Positions 51,710 to 60,512 of a DNA stretch of 64,000 nt are shown here, in pieces. Source of the stretch: Salinimicrobium terrae DSM 17865 (GTDB lineage: Bacteria > Bacteroidota > Bacteroidia > Flavobacteriales > Flavobacteriaceae); contig NZ_KE384221.1 in the NCBI RefSeq assembly GCF_000424665.1, positions 270,623-334,622 of the forward strand, read 5' to 3'. The notes under the pieces were generated by a model. It made no database searches. It was not told where the DNA came from and was given only the letters and a program-made list of their open reading frames with translations. The translations under genes were made by a program, and so were the position numbers. How positions within the stretch are numbered: the first letter of the stretch is position 1; each line of letters begins with the position of its first letter.

Positions 51710-54106
51710 TTACCAGAAAGCAGCTCTGTTCTTCAATCTTTTCCAGAATCCTCCCTGTTCCTCGCCGTAGGTGTAATAATAGCCATACTTGTTCCCATAA
51801 CCGAATTGTGCGGCTTCTACGTTATTCAAGACAAAACTGACTTCGCTCAATTTACCGTCTCTTTTGGCAGAAGCTGCAAAATCGAGTAATTTTCTTTGGG
51901 TGTAGCCGGCACGGACTACGTAAAGTGTAAGATCTGCGTACTGGTTGATGAGGAAGGTGTCTGCCACCAGCATGGAAGGAGCCGTGTCTATGATCACATA
52001 GTCATACATGTTTTCCAGTTCTTTGAACATCTGCTTTGCCTTTTCCTGTCTAAGTAATTCAGAAGGATTTGGAGGAATGCTTCCTGAAGAAAGCAGGTCC
52101 AGATCGGGACTGATGTTTGATTTTTTTATAAGTTCTTTTAAATTAAGGCTATTGTTTACCAGATAATCACTTACCCCTAGCCAGGTCTTGCTTTCAGGAA
52201 CATATCGCTGTAGTTGTGGATTTCTTAGATCTCCTCCTACTACAATAACTTTTTTGCCTGTATTAGCAAGGGTTGTGGCCAGGTTAAATGCTGTAAAAGT
52301 TTTTCCTTCCCCTTTAATAGTGGAAGTTACAATGATGCTGATCCCATTAGCTTTGCCTACGGAATTCACCAGCAGGTACTGCAGGTTTGTATGGAGAATC
52401 CTGAAGGATTCTGCCAGCACAGAACGATCGTTCTTTTCGATAAGATCGTTCATTCCTTTTCCGATCTTCGGGATTTCTCCAACTACCGGTATGTCATTTA
52501 CCAGACTTTCCAGATCTTTCCTGCTACTGATCTTGTTGTTCAGTAGATTTTTGCTGTAGATAAAGGCAAAGGGGATTCCCAGCCCTAAAAGAAGTGCAGT
52601 AAGATAAGTGCTGCGGGGATTTGGAGAAATAGGAACAGCAGAACTGAAAGCACTGTCAACAATCTTTGCCTTTGGGGCCGTGACTGCCAGCGAAAGGGAA
52701 TTTTCTTCCCTCTTTTGAAGCAGAAACAAGTAAAGGGTTTCCTTGATCTGTTGCTGACGTTCAATACCTCTGAATTGTTTTTCCTGTGAGGGAACTGCCG
52801 CGATCTGTGAACCTATGGCAGCGGCTTCCCTGTTAAGATTTGATTCAGCTATTTCCAGGTTGGCCTCCAGGCGATTCAAACTTTGCAGGACGTTTGCCCT
52901 TAGTTCCTCCAATTGCCGGTTCAGTTTCACCACCACCGGGTTCCTTTCGGTCGACCCGCTAAGGACGCGATTCCGTTCCAGGACGAGTTCGTTGTATGCT
53001 GCAATAGAAGTATTAACAGCTGTTTCTTCGATACCCAAATTGGCCGGCAAAAGATCCTCAATACTACTGGAGCGTAAATATGCTGTCATAGCATTTACCA
53101 GTTCGATCTGCGTATCCAGTTCCTGTTGACGTCTCTTGAAGTCGCTGGCGCTGGTCATAAAAAGCTGAGATTCTGCCTCTATGCTGGTAAGCCGGTTATC
53201 TTCTTTAAATTCTACCTTTCCGGTCTCCACCGAATCCAGTTCTTCATTGATGATAGCCAGCCGTTCATCAATAAATTCGGCAGTGTTCATTGCCACCAGG
53301 TTCTTGTCTTCAATGGCTTCTCGATTGTATTCCAGTACCAGTTGGTCAAGTATATCTTCAGCTTTAGGACGTACAGCGTCATTCAGAGCAAGTTCAATCA
53401 GACTGGAGTTAGCTTCTTTAATTCGTACAGCCAATTCATTTCTGTATGCACTGGCCACTCTTTCGGTGGGAACAAGATTTACCAGGATCGGCCGGTCTTC
53501 CTGAAGACTTCCTTCAGCAGCAAACCTATTTCTTACAACCAGAATTTTTCCGAAGCCAAGATCCACAGGGGCTCCGAATTCCGTTTTAAAGGTCTTACCG
53601 TCGGCAAGCCTCATCACCTGAAGTTCATTGTTTCCGAGATAAGAAATGCGTAATCCCGCACCCGACTGTTGTACGCTCTCCTGCAGGCTCAAGGGCTTAA
53701 CAAGGAACGGGGTATTTTGATAAAGTTCAGGATTTCTAAGCCGCTCCTCATCATAATAAACGATATTGATATTCAGCGCTTTTACCACTTCTTCCATTAG
53801 ACGACGGGAGCGTAGGATGCCAATCTCATTCTGGATACTGTTGCTGTTCATCCCGTTAAGCAGACCTAATTCCGCGAAAGCAGCCATTTCTGAATTCTGG
53901 CTGTTCTTGCCATCTTTAATGATAATAGTCGCGGTTGTAGCATAGACCGGGGTGGTGCTGCGAAGTTTCAGGTAGGCCAGCCCGAGTGCTAAAATGACGC
54001 ACAGGAGGAACCACGGCCAGTAGCGCAGGTATTTCTCCAGTTCTTCTCTTATGTTAATTTCGCCGGCAGGATTAGCTCTTACAGGCTTATTTTGATTCTG
54101 TGCCAT
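51710..54106 (-). CDS. wzc: polysaccharide co-polymerase and tyrosine autokinase (Wzc-like)
   Basis: A 798-residue inner-membrane protein that controls chain length and export. The N-terminal Wzz-type domain has a first membrane helix (WPWFLLCVILALGLAYLKL) and a long periplasmic coiled coil (about 270-480). A second helix (TYLTALLLGLGIPFAFIY) leads to the cytoplasmic bacterial tyrosine kinase. Its Walker A is STIKGEGKT, the Walker A' is VVGGDLRNP, and the Walker B is VIIDTAPSM. A tyrosine-rich tail (GNKYGYYYTYGEE) is the autophosphorylation cluster. It follows wza by one base, so they form an operon. Confidence 0.95.
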   Translation of the reverse strand: MAQNQNKPVRANPAGEINIREELEKYLRYWPWFLLCVILALGLAYLKLRSTTPVYATTATIIIKDGKNSQNSEMAAFAELGLLNGMNSNSIQNEIGILRSRRLMEEVVKALNINIVYYDEERLRNPELYQNTPFLVKPLSLQESVQQSGAGLRISYLGNNELQVMRLADGKTFKTEFGAPVDLGFGKILVVRNRFAAEGSLQEDRPILVNLVPTERVASAYRNELAVRIKEANSSLIELALNDAVRPKAEDILDQLVLEYNREAIEDKNLVAMNTAEFIDERLAIINEELDSVETGKVEFKEDNRLTSIEAESQLFMTSASDFKRRQQELDTQIELVNAMTAYLRSSSIEDLLPANLGIEETAVNTSIAAYNELVLERNRVLSGSTERNPVVVKLNRQLEELRANVLQSLNRLEANLEIAESNLNREAAAIGSQIAAVPSQEKQFRGIERQQQIKETLYLFLLQKREENSLSLAVTAPKAKIVDSAFSSAVPISPNPRSTYLTALLLGLGIPFAFIYSKNLLNNKISSRKDLESLVNDIPVVGEIPKIGKGMNDLIEKNDRSVLAESFRILHTNLQYLLVNSVGKANGISIIVTSTIKGEGKTFTAFNLATTLANTGKKVIVVGGDLRNPQLQRYVPESKTWLGVSDYLVNNSLNLKELIKKSNISPDLDLLSSGSIPPNPSELLRQEKAKQMFKELENMYDYVIIDTAPSMLVADTFLINQYADLTLYVVRAGYTQRKLLDFAASAKRDGKLSEVSFVLNNVEAAQFGYGNKYGYYYTYGEEQGGFWKRLKNRAAFW

Positions 54107-54107
54107 A

Positions 54108-54884
54108 TTATTTTGTAAACAGGAATATTAGTGAAAGTGCTACAGAAGCTATAGACAAATAGCTTGCCGTAGTTCCAAGCCAGCCGGTAGTTTGGATCTT
54201 CGAACCAATGGGTTCTACGTATACCACGTCATTTTGCTTTAGATAATAAAAAGGAGAATTAATGACTGCTGCATCGGTTAGATCAAGGTACGCATGAGTT
54301 CTGGTTCCGTTTTCCTCCCGGACTACAAGGACATTAGATCGTTTTCCGGAAAGAGTAATGTCCCCGGCAAGGCCCAAAGCCTGAGGTAAACTGATATCAT
54401 CGTTCTCTATGTGAAATGTTCCGGGACCGGCCACTTCTCCAAGAATACTGATTTGGAAATTCTCCACCCTTACGGTTACTACAGGATCCTGCAAATAGGA
54501 GGTAAGCTGATCTTTAAGTTTTTTTTCCAGCTCCTTGCCGGTCATTCCGGTTACCTCCATTTCTCCAAGTGTCGGAAAGTCTATATCACCGTCCTCACCT
54601 ACCAGATACGTAAGAGGCTCCTGATTACTTCCTCCGCCTGAACCCTGTCCAATTCCCGGCATGGGTCTAAAGTTATTAAAGGGTTGAGCGGCCTGTAATT
54701 CAGGTGCCGAAACTATAATGCTTAGCAGATCTCCCGGCTGGATTTTCACATTCCTCTCTGTTTCCAACTGTTCAATATTTTCAATCCCCTGGAAGTAGGC
54801 GATCTTTTTTCGGGATACACAGGAAGTACTGATTAGGAGGGCCAATGCTCCAATAAAAAACGTATAGGGTAAAGGAAATTTCAT
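54108..54884 (-). CDS. wza: outer-membrane polysaccharide export lipoprotein (Wza-like)
   Basis: A 258-residue lipoprotein (signal FIGALALLISTSC). It has a poly-export domain beginning VKIQPGDLLSIIVSAPELQ, two SLBB-type segments (YLVGEDGDIDFPTLGEMEVTG; ISILGEVAGPGTFH), and a C-terminal hydrophobic helix (SYLSIASVALSLIFLFT). It would form the octameric export channel for the capsule. At 258 residues it is shorter than E. coli Wza (about 380), as is usual in Bacteroidota, which have this C-terminal helix. Directly upstream of wzc. Confidence 0.93.
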   Translation of the reverse strand: MKFPLPYTFFIGALALLISTSCVSRKKIAYFQGIENIEQLETERNVKIQPGDLLSIIVSAPELQAAQPFNNFRPMPGIGQGSGGGSNQEPLTYLVGEDGDIDFPTLGEMEVTGMTGKELEKKLKDQLTSYLQDPVVTVRVENFQISILGEVAGPGTFHIENDDISLPQALGLAGDITLSGKRSNVLVVREENGTRTHAYLDLTDAAVINSPFYYLKQNDVVYVEPIGSKIQTTGWLGTTASYLSIASVALSLIFLFTK

Positions 54885-55063
54885 GCAGTTTTTTAATAAG
54901 AGGGCGAAGATAATTGTTTAAGAAACAATTAACAATTAAAGAGTTAACAATTAACAGGGAACAATCACGCAATTAACAATGATCATTTTCTAGTGGTCAG
55001 TGGTCAGTATGACCGGGATAATCTGTGAAAACGATTAATCCTTATTCCTTAGATTTTAACCAT

Positions 55064-56221
55064 TCATTTTGAGTCCATGCTGAATTCAGATCGACGGATG
55101 GTTTGTCTGGCGGTTTTACTACTCAACTTCTTTAGCCTCATAAAAAGTAGGAAACTGGAAGAATAAAGAAGGACCACCAGGAAGAATAACCAGGCCTGGG
55201 GGAGCTTATTTGCAAAGTAAAAGAAGGTCCATATCACGATCAAGTTAAGGAGGCCTATGCCAAGGCTGGCTTTCCAGTGGGGCAGGCCAAGATCGAGCAG
55301 CACATGATGCATATGGTTGCGGTCTGCCGTGAACATTGAAGTACCACCCATCTTCCGGAGGATCATCACCCGCAGGGTATCAAATGCAGGAATAAACAGG
55401 AGACAGGCCAGAAACAACAGGCGGTTTCCCGGATCATAACCTGCATCAAGTATTTCAGTATGAGGTTCCATTACCAGGAATTTCAGACTTAAAAAAGCAA
55501 GCATCAGACCTATTACCAGGCTGCCGGAATCTCCCATGAAGATCTTGTTTGCCCCCCTGGAGAAATTATATCTTAAAAACGCTGCAAGGATCCCGGCTAT
55601 ACTTATGCTGATCAATACATAGTAAGGTTGGAAAGAGAGATAGAAGATATAAGCATATACGGAGCTGATCACAATACCTACTATGGCGGCGAGGCCATCG
55701 ATACCATCAATAAGGTTAAAGGCATTTATTAAAGCTACTACCAGAAAAGTTTTAATAACATATCCTGCCCACAAGGGGATCTCATAAATACCTAAAAAGC
55801 CGTGGAGTGTATTTTGGGCCATTTCGGGCGAAAATATGAGGAACATTGCAGCCACCGCCTGTCCAAATAACTTTACCCGGGCTGTGGAAATCACCAGATC
55901 ATCTTTAAGACCCACCATGAAGAGAATGGTGATCGCTGCGATCAGGTGGTTTCCAATATACGTGAGCCTCATACTCTGCAGGATGGACAGTACCATGATA
56001 ATGGAGATGTAAAAAGCTACCCCTCCAAAAGAAGGCACAGCACTGGCATGAGAGCTGCGGTCGTTTACATGTGCCATTAGGTTCTTCTCTTTAGTCACCC
56101 ACAGCACTTTAGGGATAAGGTAATAGGTGAGCCCAAAGGTTCCCAGGAATACACAGGTCACGAACCACATATAATTGTCGCGAAAAAATTCCAGAATTAC
56201 TTCTTGATCGAGAATGTTCAT
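55064..56221 (-). CDS. polyprenyl-phosphate N-acetylhexosamine-1-phosphate transferase (WecA/TagO-like)
   Basis: A 385-residue, about eleven-helix enzyme of the MraY/WecA superfamily that starts repeat-unit synthesis by moving GlcNAc-1-P (or a similar sugar) to undecaprenyl phosphate. Motifs: the Asp-Asp pair in FMVGLKDDLV, the NAFNLIDGIDGLA block, FMGDSGSLVIG, and the cytoplasmic RNHMHH of WecA types, not MraY types. The N-terminus has a membrane anchor (YMWFVTCVFLGTFGLTYYLIP). It sits between wza and glycosyltransferase genes. Confidence 0.92.
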   Translation of the reverse strand: MNILDQEVILEFFRDNYMWFVTCVFLGTFGLTYYLIPKVLWVTKEKNLMAHVNDRSSHASAVPSFGGVAFYISIIMVLSILQSMRLTYIGNHLIAAITILFMVGLKDDLVISTARVKLFGQAVAAMFLIFSPEMAQNTLHGFLGIYEIPLWAGYVIKTFLVVALINAFNLIDGIDGLAAIVGIVISSVYAYIFYLSFQPYYVLISISIAGILAAFLRYNFSRGANKIFMGDSGSLVIGLMLAFLSLKFLVMEPHTEILDAGYDPGNRLLFLACLLFIPAFDTLRVMILRKMGGTSMFTADRNHMHHVLLDLGLPHWKASLGIGLLNLIVIWTFFYFANKLPQAWLFFLVVLLYSSSFLLFMRLKKLSSKTARQTIRRSEFSMDSK

Positions 56222-56294
56222 AATTGTTGGAGGTTAGTAGGTCGGGTAGGGGACGACCTGAAGAATGTATAATGTATGTTGTTTTTTCTTGGTT

Positions 56295-56371
56295 GAGCCA
56301 TTAGCCTTTAGCTATTAGCCTTTGGTTTCTTCTAGCTCCAGCCAACAGCTAACGGCCAATAGCCAATAGCT
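56295..56371. repeat. AGCCAATAGC repeat cluster abutting a glycosyltransferase stop codon
   Basis: Reverse-strand ATTAGCCTTTAGC units are followed by CCAACAGCTAACGGCCAATAG and AGCCAATAGC. The minus-strand TAG stop of the GT2 gene (56370-56372) overlaps the last unit. Confidence 0.7.
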
Positions 56372-57119
56372 ATTTTTTCACAAACTGCGAGATCTTACTA
56401 AGGTTCTTCATTGCCAGCACTCTTGCCGGGTTTGGGATCTTGTTTTTTGAAAGGGCTCTATAATCCTCTGCGGATTTTTGAACAATATTTTTGATGCTGC
56501 GGTTACTGGCACCACCGACTCTCATTTTGGTGATCACCTTTGGCAGGTACGAGAATTTGAGATCAGGATCTTGTAAGATTCTCAGCATAAAATCATAATC
56601 CGCGGCAATAGAATAATTTAAGTCAAAACAGCCGTGTTTTTCATACACTTCTTTTTTAAGAAATAGGCTGGGATGGGCAGGCATCCAACCCCGGGTTAAC
56701 AGGGAAGCTGTAAAGTCTTCACTTTTCCAGTAGCGGATAACTTGTGAAGTATTTTCTTTGCTTACATATTGCAAATCTCCATAAACACCGTCAGCTCCCG
56801 TTTCTTCAAAAGCTTTAGCTAATTCAGGAAGCACATCTGCTGAAGCCAAGAGATCATCTGAATGAACAAAGCCAATGATGTCTCCGGTGGCATGGTAAAT
56901 ACCTTTGTTCAAAGCATCATAAATTCCCCGGTCTTTTTCGGAAATAATTTTAAGCTCTCCCGAAAATGCCTTTTTTGACACCTCTATGGTGTTGTCCTTT
57001 GATTTGCCGTCGATTAAAAGCACTTCCACGTTCTTGTAATTTTGTTCAGCAATGGATTGCAGGGCAGAACCTATACTTGCTTCAGAGTTGTAGGTTGCGG
57101 TTATTATTGAAATTTTCAT
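56370..57119 (-). CDS. family 2 glycosyltransferase (capsule repeat unit)
   Basis: A 249-residue GT-A enzyme opening ISIITATYNSEASIGSALQSI, with LIDGKSKDNT, FVHSDDLLASADVL (a DD-type nucleotide-sugar site) and AHPSLFLKKEVYEKHG. This is the WcaA/WcaE-like type that adds one sugar to a lipid-linked unit. Donor and acceptor are not predictable. Its stop codon lies in a repeat, and 57120-57509 upstream is repeat DNA, so it may be transcribed separately from the acetyltransferase. Confidence 0.9.
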   Translation of the reverse strand: MKISIITATYNSEASIGSALQSIAEQNYKNVEVLLIDGKSKDNTIEVSKKAFSGELKIISEKDRGIYDALNKGIYHATGDIIGFVHSDDLLASADVLPELAKAFEETGADGVYGDLQYVSKENTSQVIRYWKSEDFTASLLTRGWMPAHPSLFLKKEVYEKHGCFDLNYSIAADYDFMLRILQDPDLKFSYLPKVITKMRVGGASNRSIKNIVQKSAEDYRALSKNKIPNPARVLAMKNLSKISQFVKK

Positions 57120-57138
57120 TTTTATTTAATCTTAGTGC

Positions 57139-57436
57139 CCGTCAGTTCGAGTGATCCCGGCCTGTTCTCGATACACTTTCCACAACTGCTTTGCAGTTGT
57201 GAAAGCACTCGAACTGACGGTCGGGATCGTATCGAGAACAAGGGCTGGATATTAAAAACTACTGTTCTGATAACTCGTGAAAATTTATTGTTTAGAAAAG
57301 GTGCTAGCCGACGTGGCAATCTGCCCCCTCGTCATTTACTCTATTTCTTGCTGCCATTTAGCCGCCAATTCACGAATGCCGTCAATTCGAGTGTTTTCTT
57401 TATTTGCTGTGCAAATGAGGAAAATGTATCGAGAAT
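57139..57436. repeat. nested CGTCAGTTCGAGTG/TATCGAGAAC units in the capsule locus
   Basis: A forward unit (57139-57240: head CCGTCAGTTCGAGTG, arms GATCCCG/CGGGATC, tail GTATCGAGAACA) holds a reverse unit (57163-57220) whose own hairpin is CTTTCCACAACTG/CAGTTGTGAAAG. A second forward unit (57379-57436) has hairpin arms TTTTCTTTATTTGC/GCAAATGAGGAAAA. Between them lies a GCCGACGTGGCAATCTG block (57309-57324) of another intergenic family. The rest of 57120-57509 shows no gene. Confidence 0.85.
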
Positions 57437-57509
57437 AGGCAGTTTTACTAATTCTTTGTCTTTTATTGAAAAAAAATGGTCTTGGAATTTGGTGCTTGTG
57501 ATTTGATTT

Positions 57510-58082
57510 TCACTTCACAGCCGGCGTGGCAATCCCATCTCCAATCACCCGCTCTCTCACTTCAACTGCAGGATTTCCCTGGTAGATCTTGTAAGGCTCC
57601 AGATCTTTCGTTGCCACAGAGTTCACTGCCAGTATACTGTGAGATCTGCAAATCACTCCCGGACAAACCACACTTTGCGCTCCGATCCATACCCCGTCCT
57701 CCAAAACAATATCCTTCACGATCAAATCAAAAGTTGGCTCTTTGTAGTTGTGATTCCCGCAAAGCAGCATGGCTCCCTGAGAAATGCATACATTGTTGCC
57801 TATGCTTACCTGCCCCAGGTTGTCGATCCACACCTTTTCTCCTATCCAACTGTGGTTACCGATCTCAAGCTTGCAGGGATATTTGATATTTACGCCTGGC
57901 TTTATAACAACACCTTCACCAATCTTAGCCCCAAATAATCTCAATAGCTTCACCTTAATTCCCGAAACCGGGTTGAGTGGATTCAGAAAAAACAGCACAT
58001 TAATGAAATACCAAAAAGATGTTTTCAATTTACTCCCGGGTTGGTACCAGCTGTTGTCGTATTTAGAAAGATCTGTTTTCAT
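57510..58082 (-). CDS. WcaF-like hexapeptide acetyltransferase
   Basis: A 190-residue left-handed beta-helix O-acetyltransferase of the colanic-acid WcaF type. The N-terminus MKTDLSKYDNSWYQPGSKLK and WYFINVLFFLNPLNPVSGIK are characteristic. Hexapeptide turns follow (IGEGVVIKPGVNIKYPCKLEIGNHSWIG in parts), with the catalytic His region LLCGNHNYKE. The ATG at 58082 is chosen because upstream in-frame sequence is repeat DNA. The last ten residues (GDGIATPAVK) are encoded by a GATTGCCACGCCGGCT intergenic repeat, so the gene end was probably rewritten by repeat insertion. Confidence 0.9.
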   Translation of the reverse strand: MKTDLSKYDNSWYQPGSKLKTSFWYFINVLFFLNPLNPVSGIKVKLLRLFGAKIGEGVVIKPGVNIKYPCKLEIGNHSWIGEKVWIDNLGQVSIGNNVCISQGAMLLCGNHNYKEPTFDLIVKDIVLEDGVWIGAQSVVCPGVICRSHSILAVNSVATKDLEPYKIYQGNPAVEVRERVIGDGIATPAVK

Positions 58083-58113
58083 TAAGTTATAATTCTTCGA
58101 ATTGATTTTGGCC

Positions 58114-58277
58114 TGTTCTCGATACACTGTCCCACCTGCTCTGCAGTTGTGCCAGCACTCGAACTGAAGGCCAAATGCTTCCAAATTGAGCATTCCACTT
58201 TCTGCTCCCGATTGCCAAAACCGTCAGTTCGAGTGAATACGGAACCGCAGGAGCGGTGAAGTATTTGTATCGAGAAC
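58114..58277. repeat. two inverted head-hairpin-tail units upstream of the acetyltransferase gene
   Basis: A reverse unit (58114-58170, ending CACTCGAACTGAAGG) is flanked by TTTTGGCC/GGCCAAA outer arms. A forward unit (58221-58277) has head CCGTCAGTTCGAGTG, arms AATAC/GTATT and CCGC/GCGG, and tail GTATCGAGAACAGG. Degenerate outer head and tail remnants (TTCGAATTG; CCAAATTGAG) suggest an older, decayed enclosing unit. The 281-base gap has no gene. Confidence 0.8.
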
Positions 58278-58363
58278 AGGTTTTGGACCACTGAGGACCA
58301 GGATAATATTGGGTACAGAGGAGTAGGAGCAAAAATTTTCAGTGGCCACCGAGTAAATTTAAA

Positions 58364-59320
58364 TTAAGCTAAAACCTTCTCCTCCTTCAGCAACTCGTCA
58401 AAATAAGCAATTGTTTTTACCAATCCTTCTTCTAATTTCACCTTCGGCTCCCAACCATTTAATTCCTTCTTCGCCAGGTCAATCAATGGTTTCCTTTGAG
58501 TAGGATCATCTTTTGGCAACTCTAAATGAATAATTTTAGATGATGATCCAGTGAGTTCAATAATCTTATCAGCTAGTTCAAGCATAGTAAACTCTCCCGG
58601 ATTTCCTAGGTTAACCGGCCCCAGAAAACCATCCCTGCTGTTCATCATTCTTATCATCCCTTCCACCAGATCATCCACATATTGGAAACTGCGGGTTTGA
58701 GTTCCATTTCCAAAGATGGTAATATCTTCTCCTCTTAAGGCCTGAACAATAAAATTGGAAACCACCCTTCCATCTTCGGGATTCATATTGGGTCCATAGG
58801 TATTAAAGATCCTGATGATCTTGACTTTTACTCGATTTTGGTGATGATAATCCATAAACAATGTTTCGGCGGCTCTTTTTCCTTCATCATAACATGAACG
58901 AGTTCCGATAGGATTTACATTTCCCCAGTAGCTCTCCGGTTGTGGATGCACCTTAGGATCTCCGTAGACTTCACTGGTGCTGGCCTGCAGTATCTTTGCA
59001 TTAACTCTTTTTGCAAGTCCAAGGGAATTTATCGCTCCCATCACTGAAGTTTTCATCGTTTTAATGGGGTTGTACTGGTAGTGAACGGGGGAAGCCGGGC
59101 AGGCGAGGTTATAGATTTCGTCTACCTCTGCGTAATAAGGTTCTGTAATGTCGTGCCTTACCAATTCAAAAAAATGGTTTTCCAATAAATGAACTATATT
59201 TTTTTTATTTCCTGTAAAGTAATTATCCAGGCAAATAACCTCATTGCCTTCTTCTATGAGCCTTGTACAAAGGTGAGATCCTACAAATCCGGCTCCACCG
59301 GTTACTAAAATTCTTTTCAT
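58364..59320 (-). CDS. uxs: UDP-glucuronate decarboxylase (UDP-xylose synthase)
   Basis: A 318-residue extended-SDR enzyme converting UDP-glucuronate to UDP-xylose through a 4-keto intermediate. It has [18 protein letters not shown], the UXS-typical [13 protein letters not shown] and [13 protein letters not shown] segments, [14 protein letters not shown], and the catalytic Tyr-Lys in [10 protein letters not shown]. The CYDEGKR form marks UXS and not GalE or RmlB. Its ATG overlaps the galE stop by one base (TAATG), so the pair is co-translated. Confidence 0.93.
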   Translation of the reverse strand: MKRILVTGGAGFVGSHLCTRLIEEGNEVICLDNYFTGNKKNIVHLLENHFFELVRHDITEPYYAEVDEIYNLACPASPVHYQYNPIKTMKTSVMGAINSLGLAKRVNAKILQASTSEVYGDPKVHPQPESYWGNVNPIGTRSCYDEGKRAAETLFMDYHHQNRVKVKIIRIFNTYGPNMNPEDGRVVSNFIVQALRGEDITIFGNGTQTRSFQYVDDLVEGMIRMMNSRDGFLGPVNLGNPGEFTMLELADKIIELTGSSSKIIHLELPKDDPTQRKPLIDLAKKELNGWEPKVKLEEGLVKTIAYFDELLKEEKVLA

Positions 59321-60354
59321 TATTTATTTTTAATATTTCTGATTTTCTTTTCCCAATTCCACGCCTTCAAAATTGATTTGTCTAAAGATGTTTTTGATTT
59401 CCAGCCAAGAATTTTTTCCGCTTTAGAAGTATTCGCAAAAGCTGTAACTACGTCCCCGTACCTTCTCGGTCCAACTTTATATGTTAAAGACATAGCTGAC
59501 ATCTTTTCAAAACTCTGGATAACTTCCTTTACGCTACTACCTTTTCCTGTCCCAAGATTGAAGACTTCGTAATTTTCCTTGTTTTCTCCGTTGATTAGTC
59601 GTTTTAAAGCCAACACATGTGCTTTTGCCAAATCAACCACATCTATATAATCTCTTATGCAGGTTCCATCGGGTGTAGGATAATCATCTCCGTGAACGGT
59701 TAAGGAATTGTGAAGTCCTGCAGCTGTTTGTGTTATGAACGGCACCAGGTTTTGTGGTTTACCTTGAGGTAATTCTCCAATATTATTAGATGGATGTGCC
59801 CCAATGGGATTAAAATACCTTAAGGATATTACGTTTAAAAAATTATTACTCTTACAGGTATCTTTAAGAATTTCTTCTCCTATTTGTTTTGTATTACCAT
59901 AAGGAGAAGCTGCAGACTTTACTTCTGCGTCCTCTGTTATGGGACTAATAGAGGTATCACCATAAACTGTACACGAGGAACTGAAAATAAAATGTATTGG
60001 ACGTTGTAATGAATGTAATTCCTGTAAAATATAGACCAACGGCGAAAGATTATTTTCATAGTACTTTAAAGGGTTCTGTACACTTTCACCAACAGCTTTA
60101 TGTGCAGCAAAATGAATGACACTTTCAATGTTGGTGTACTTGTTGAATAATTCTGAAACAGAATTTTTACATTTAAGATCTATTTTTTCAAAAATTGGAT
60201 ACTGCCCCGTGATATGTTCTATTCCATTGAGAACTTCCATAGAAGAATTAGATAAATCGTCTGCAATTACTACTTCATAGTTGCTGTTTAATAATTCAAC
60301 TACAGTATGAGAACCAATAAAACCGGCACCACCGGTAACTAATATTCTTTTCAT
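59320..60354 (-). CDS. galE: UDP-glucose 4-epimerase
   Basis: A 344-residue SDR epimerase interconverting UDP-Glc and UDP-Gal, supplying capsule sugars. Motifs: [33 protein letters not shown] (the GalE hallmark), [14 protein letters not shown] with the catalytic Tyr-Lys, and [16 protein letters not shown]. The HxAxxAxxxSV segment is GalE-specific. It precedes uxs with a TAATG overlap. Upstream 60361-60510 carries AGCCTA-type repeats. Confidence 0.95.
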   Translation of the reverse strand: MKRILVTGGAGFIGSHTVVELLNSNYEVVIADDLSNSSMEVLNGIEHITGQYPIFEKIDLKCKNSVSELFNKYTNIESVIHFAAHKAVGESVQNPLKYYENNLSPLVYILQELHSLQRPIHFIFSSSCTVYGDTSISPITEDAEVKSAASPYGNTKQIGEEILKDTCKSNNFLNVISLRYFNPIGAHPSNNIGELPQGKPQNLVPFITQTAAGLHNSLTVHGDDYPTPDGTCIRDYIDVVDLAKAHVLALKRLINGENKENYEVFNLGTGKGSSVKEVIQSFEKMSAMSLTYKVGPRRYGDVVTAFANTSKAEKILGWKSKTSLDKSILKAWNWEKKIRNIKNK

Positions 60355-60360
60355 TTGTTT

Positions 60361-60512
60361 TTATTCTGTAGGCTCCAAGCGTTAGGCTATGGGCTTTATG
60401 TAAAGTTTAATTGAAATTTCAATGATTATTACTCGTCTTAACAGGTGCTTTTACAACTTGAATTTTGCCGAATTATTTAGCTTTTAGCTTAAAGCCTACA
60501 ACCTATAGCATT
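60361..60512. repeat. short TAGC/AGCCTA repeats between galE and a glycosyltransferase gene
   Basis: Degenerate units GTAGGCTCCAAGCGTTAGGCT (60368-60388) and TTTAGCTTTTAGCTTAAAGCCTAC (60475-60499) flank AT-rich DNA. They are variants of the AGCCAATAGC family and stop a few bases from the downstream stop codon at 60513. Confidence 0.5.

Noticed and set aside
57476-57886. Open frames opposite the acetyltransferase gene, and others within 51332-51541 and 57135-57506
   Set aside because: They are antisense shadows of the hexapeptide gene or translations of repeat units.
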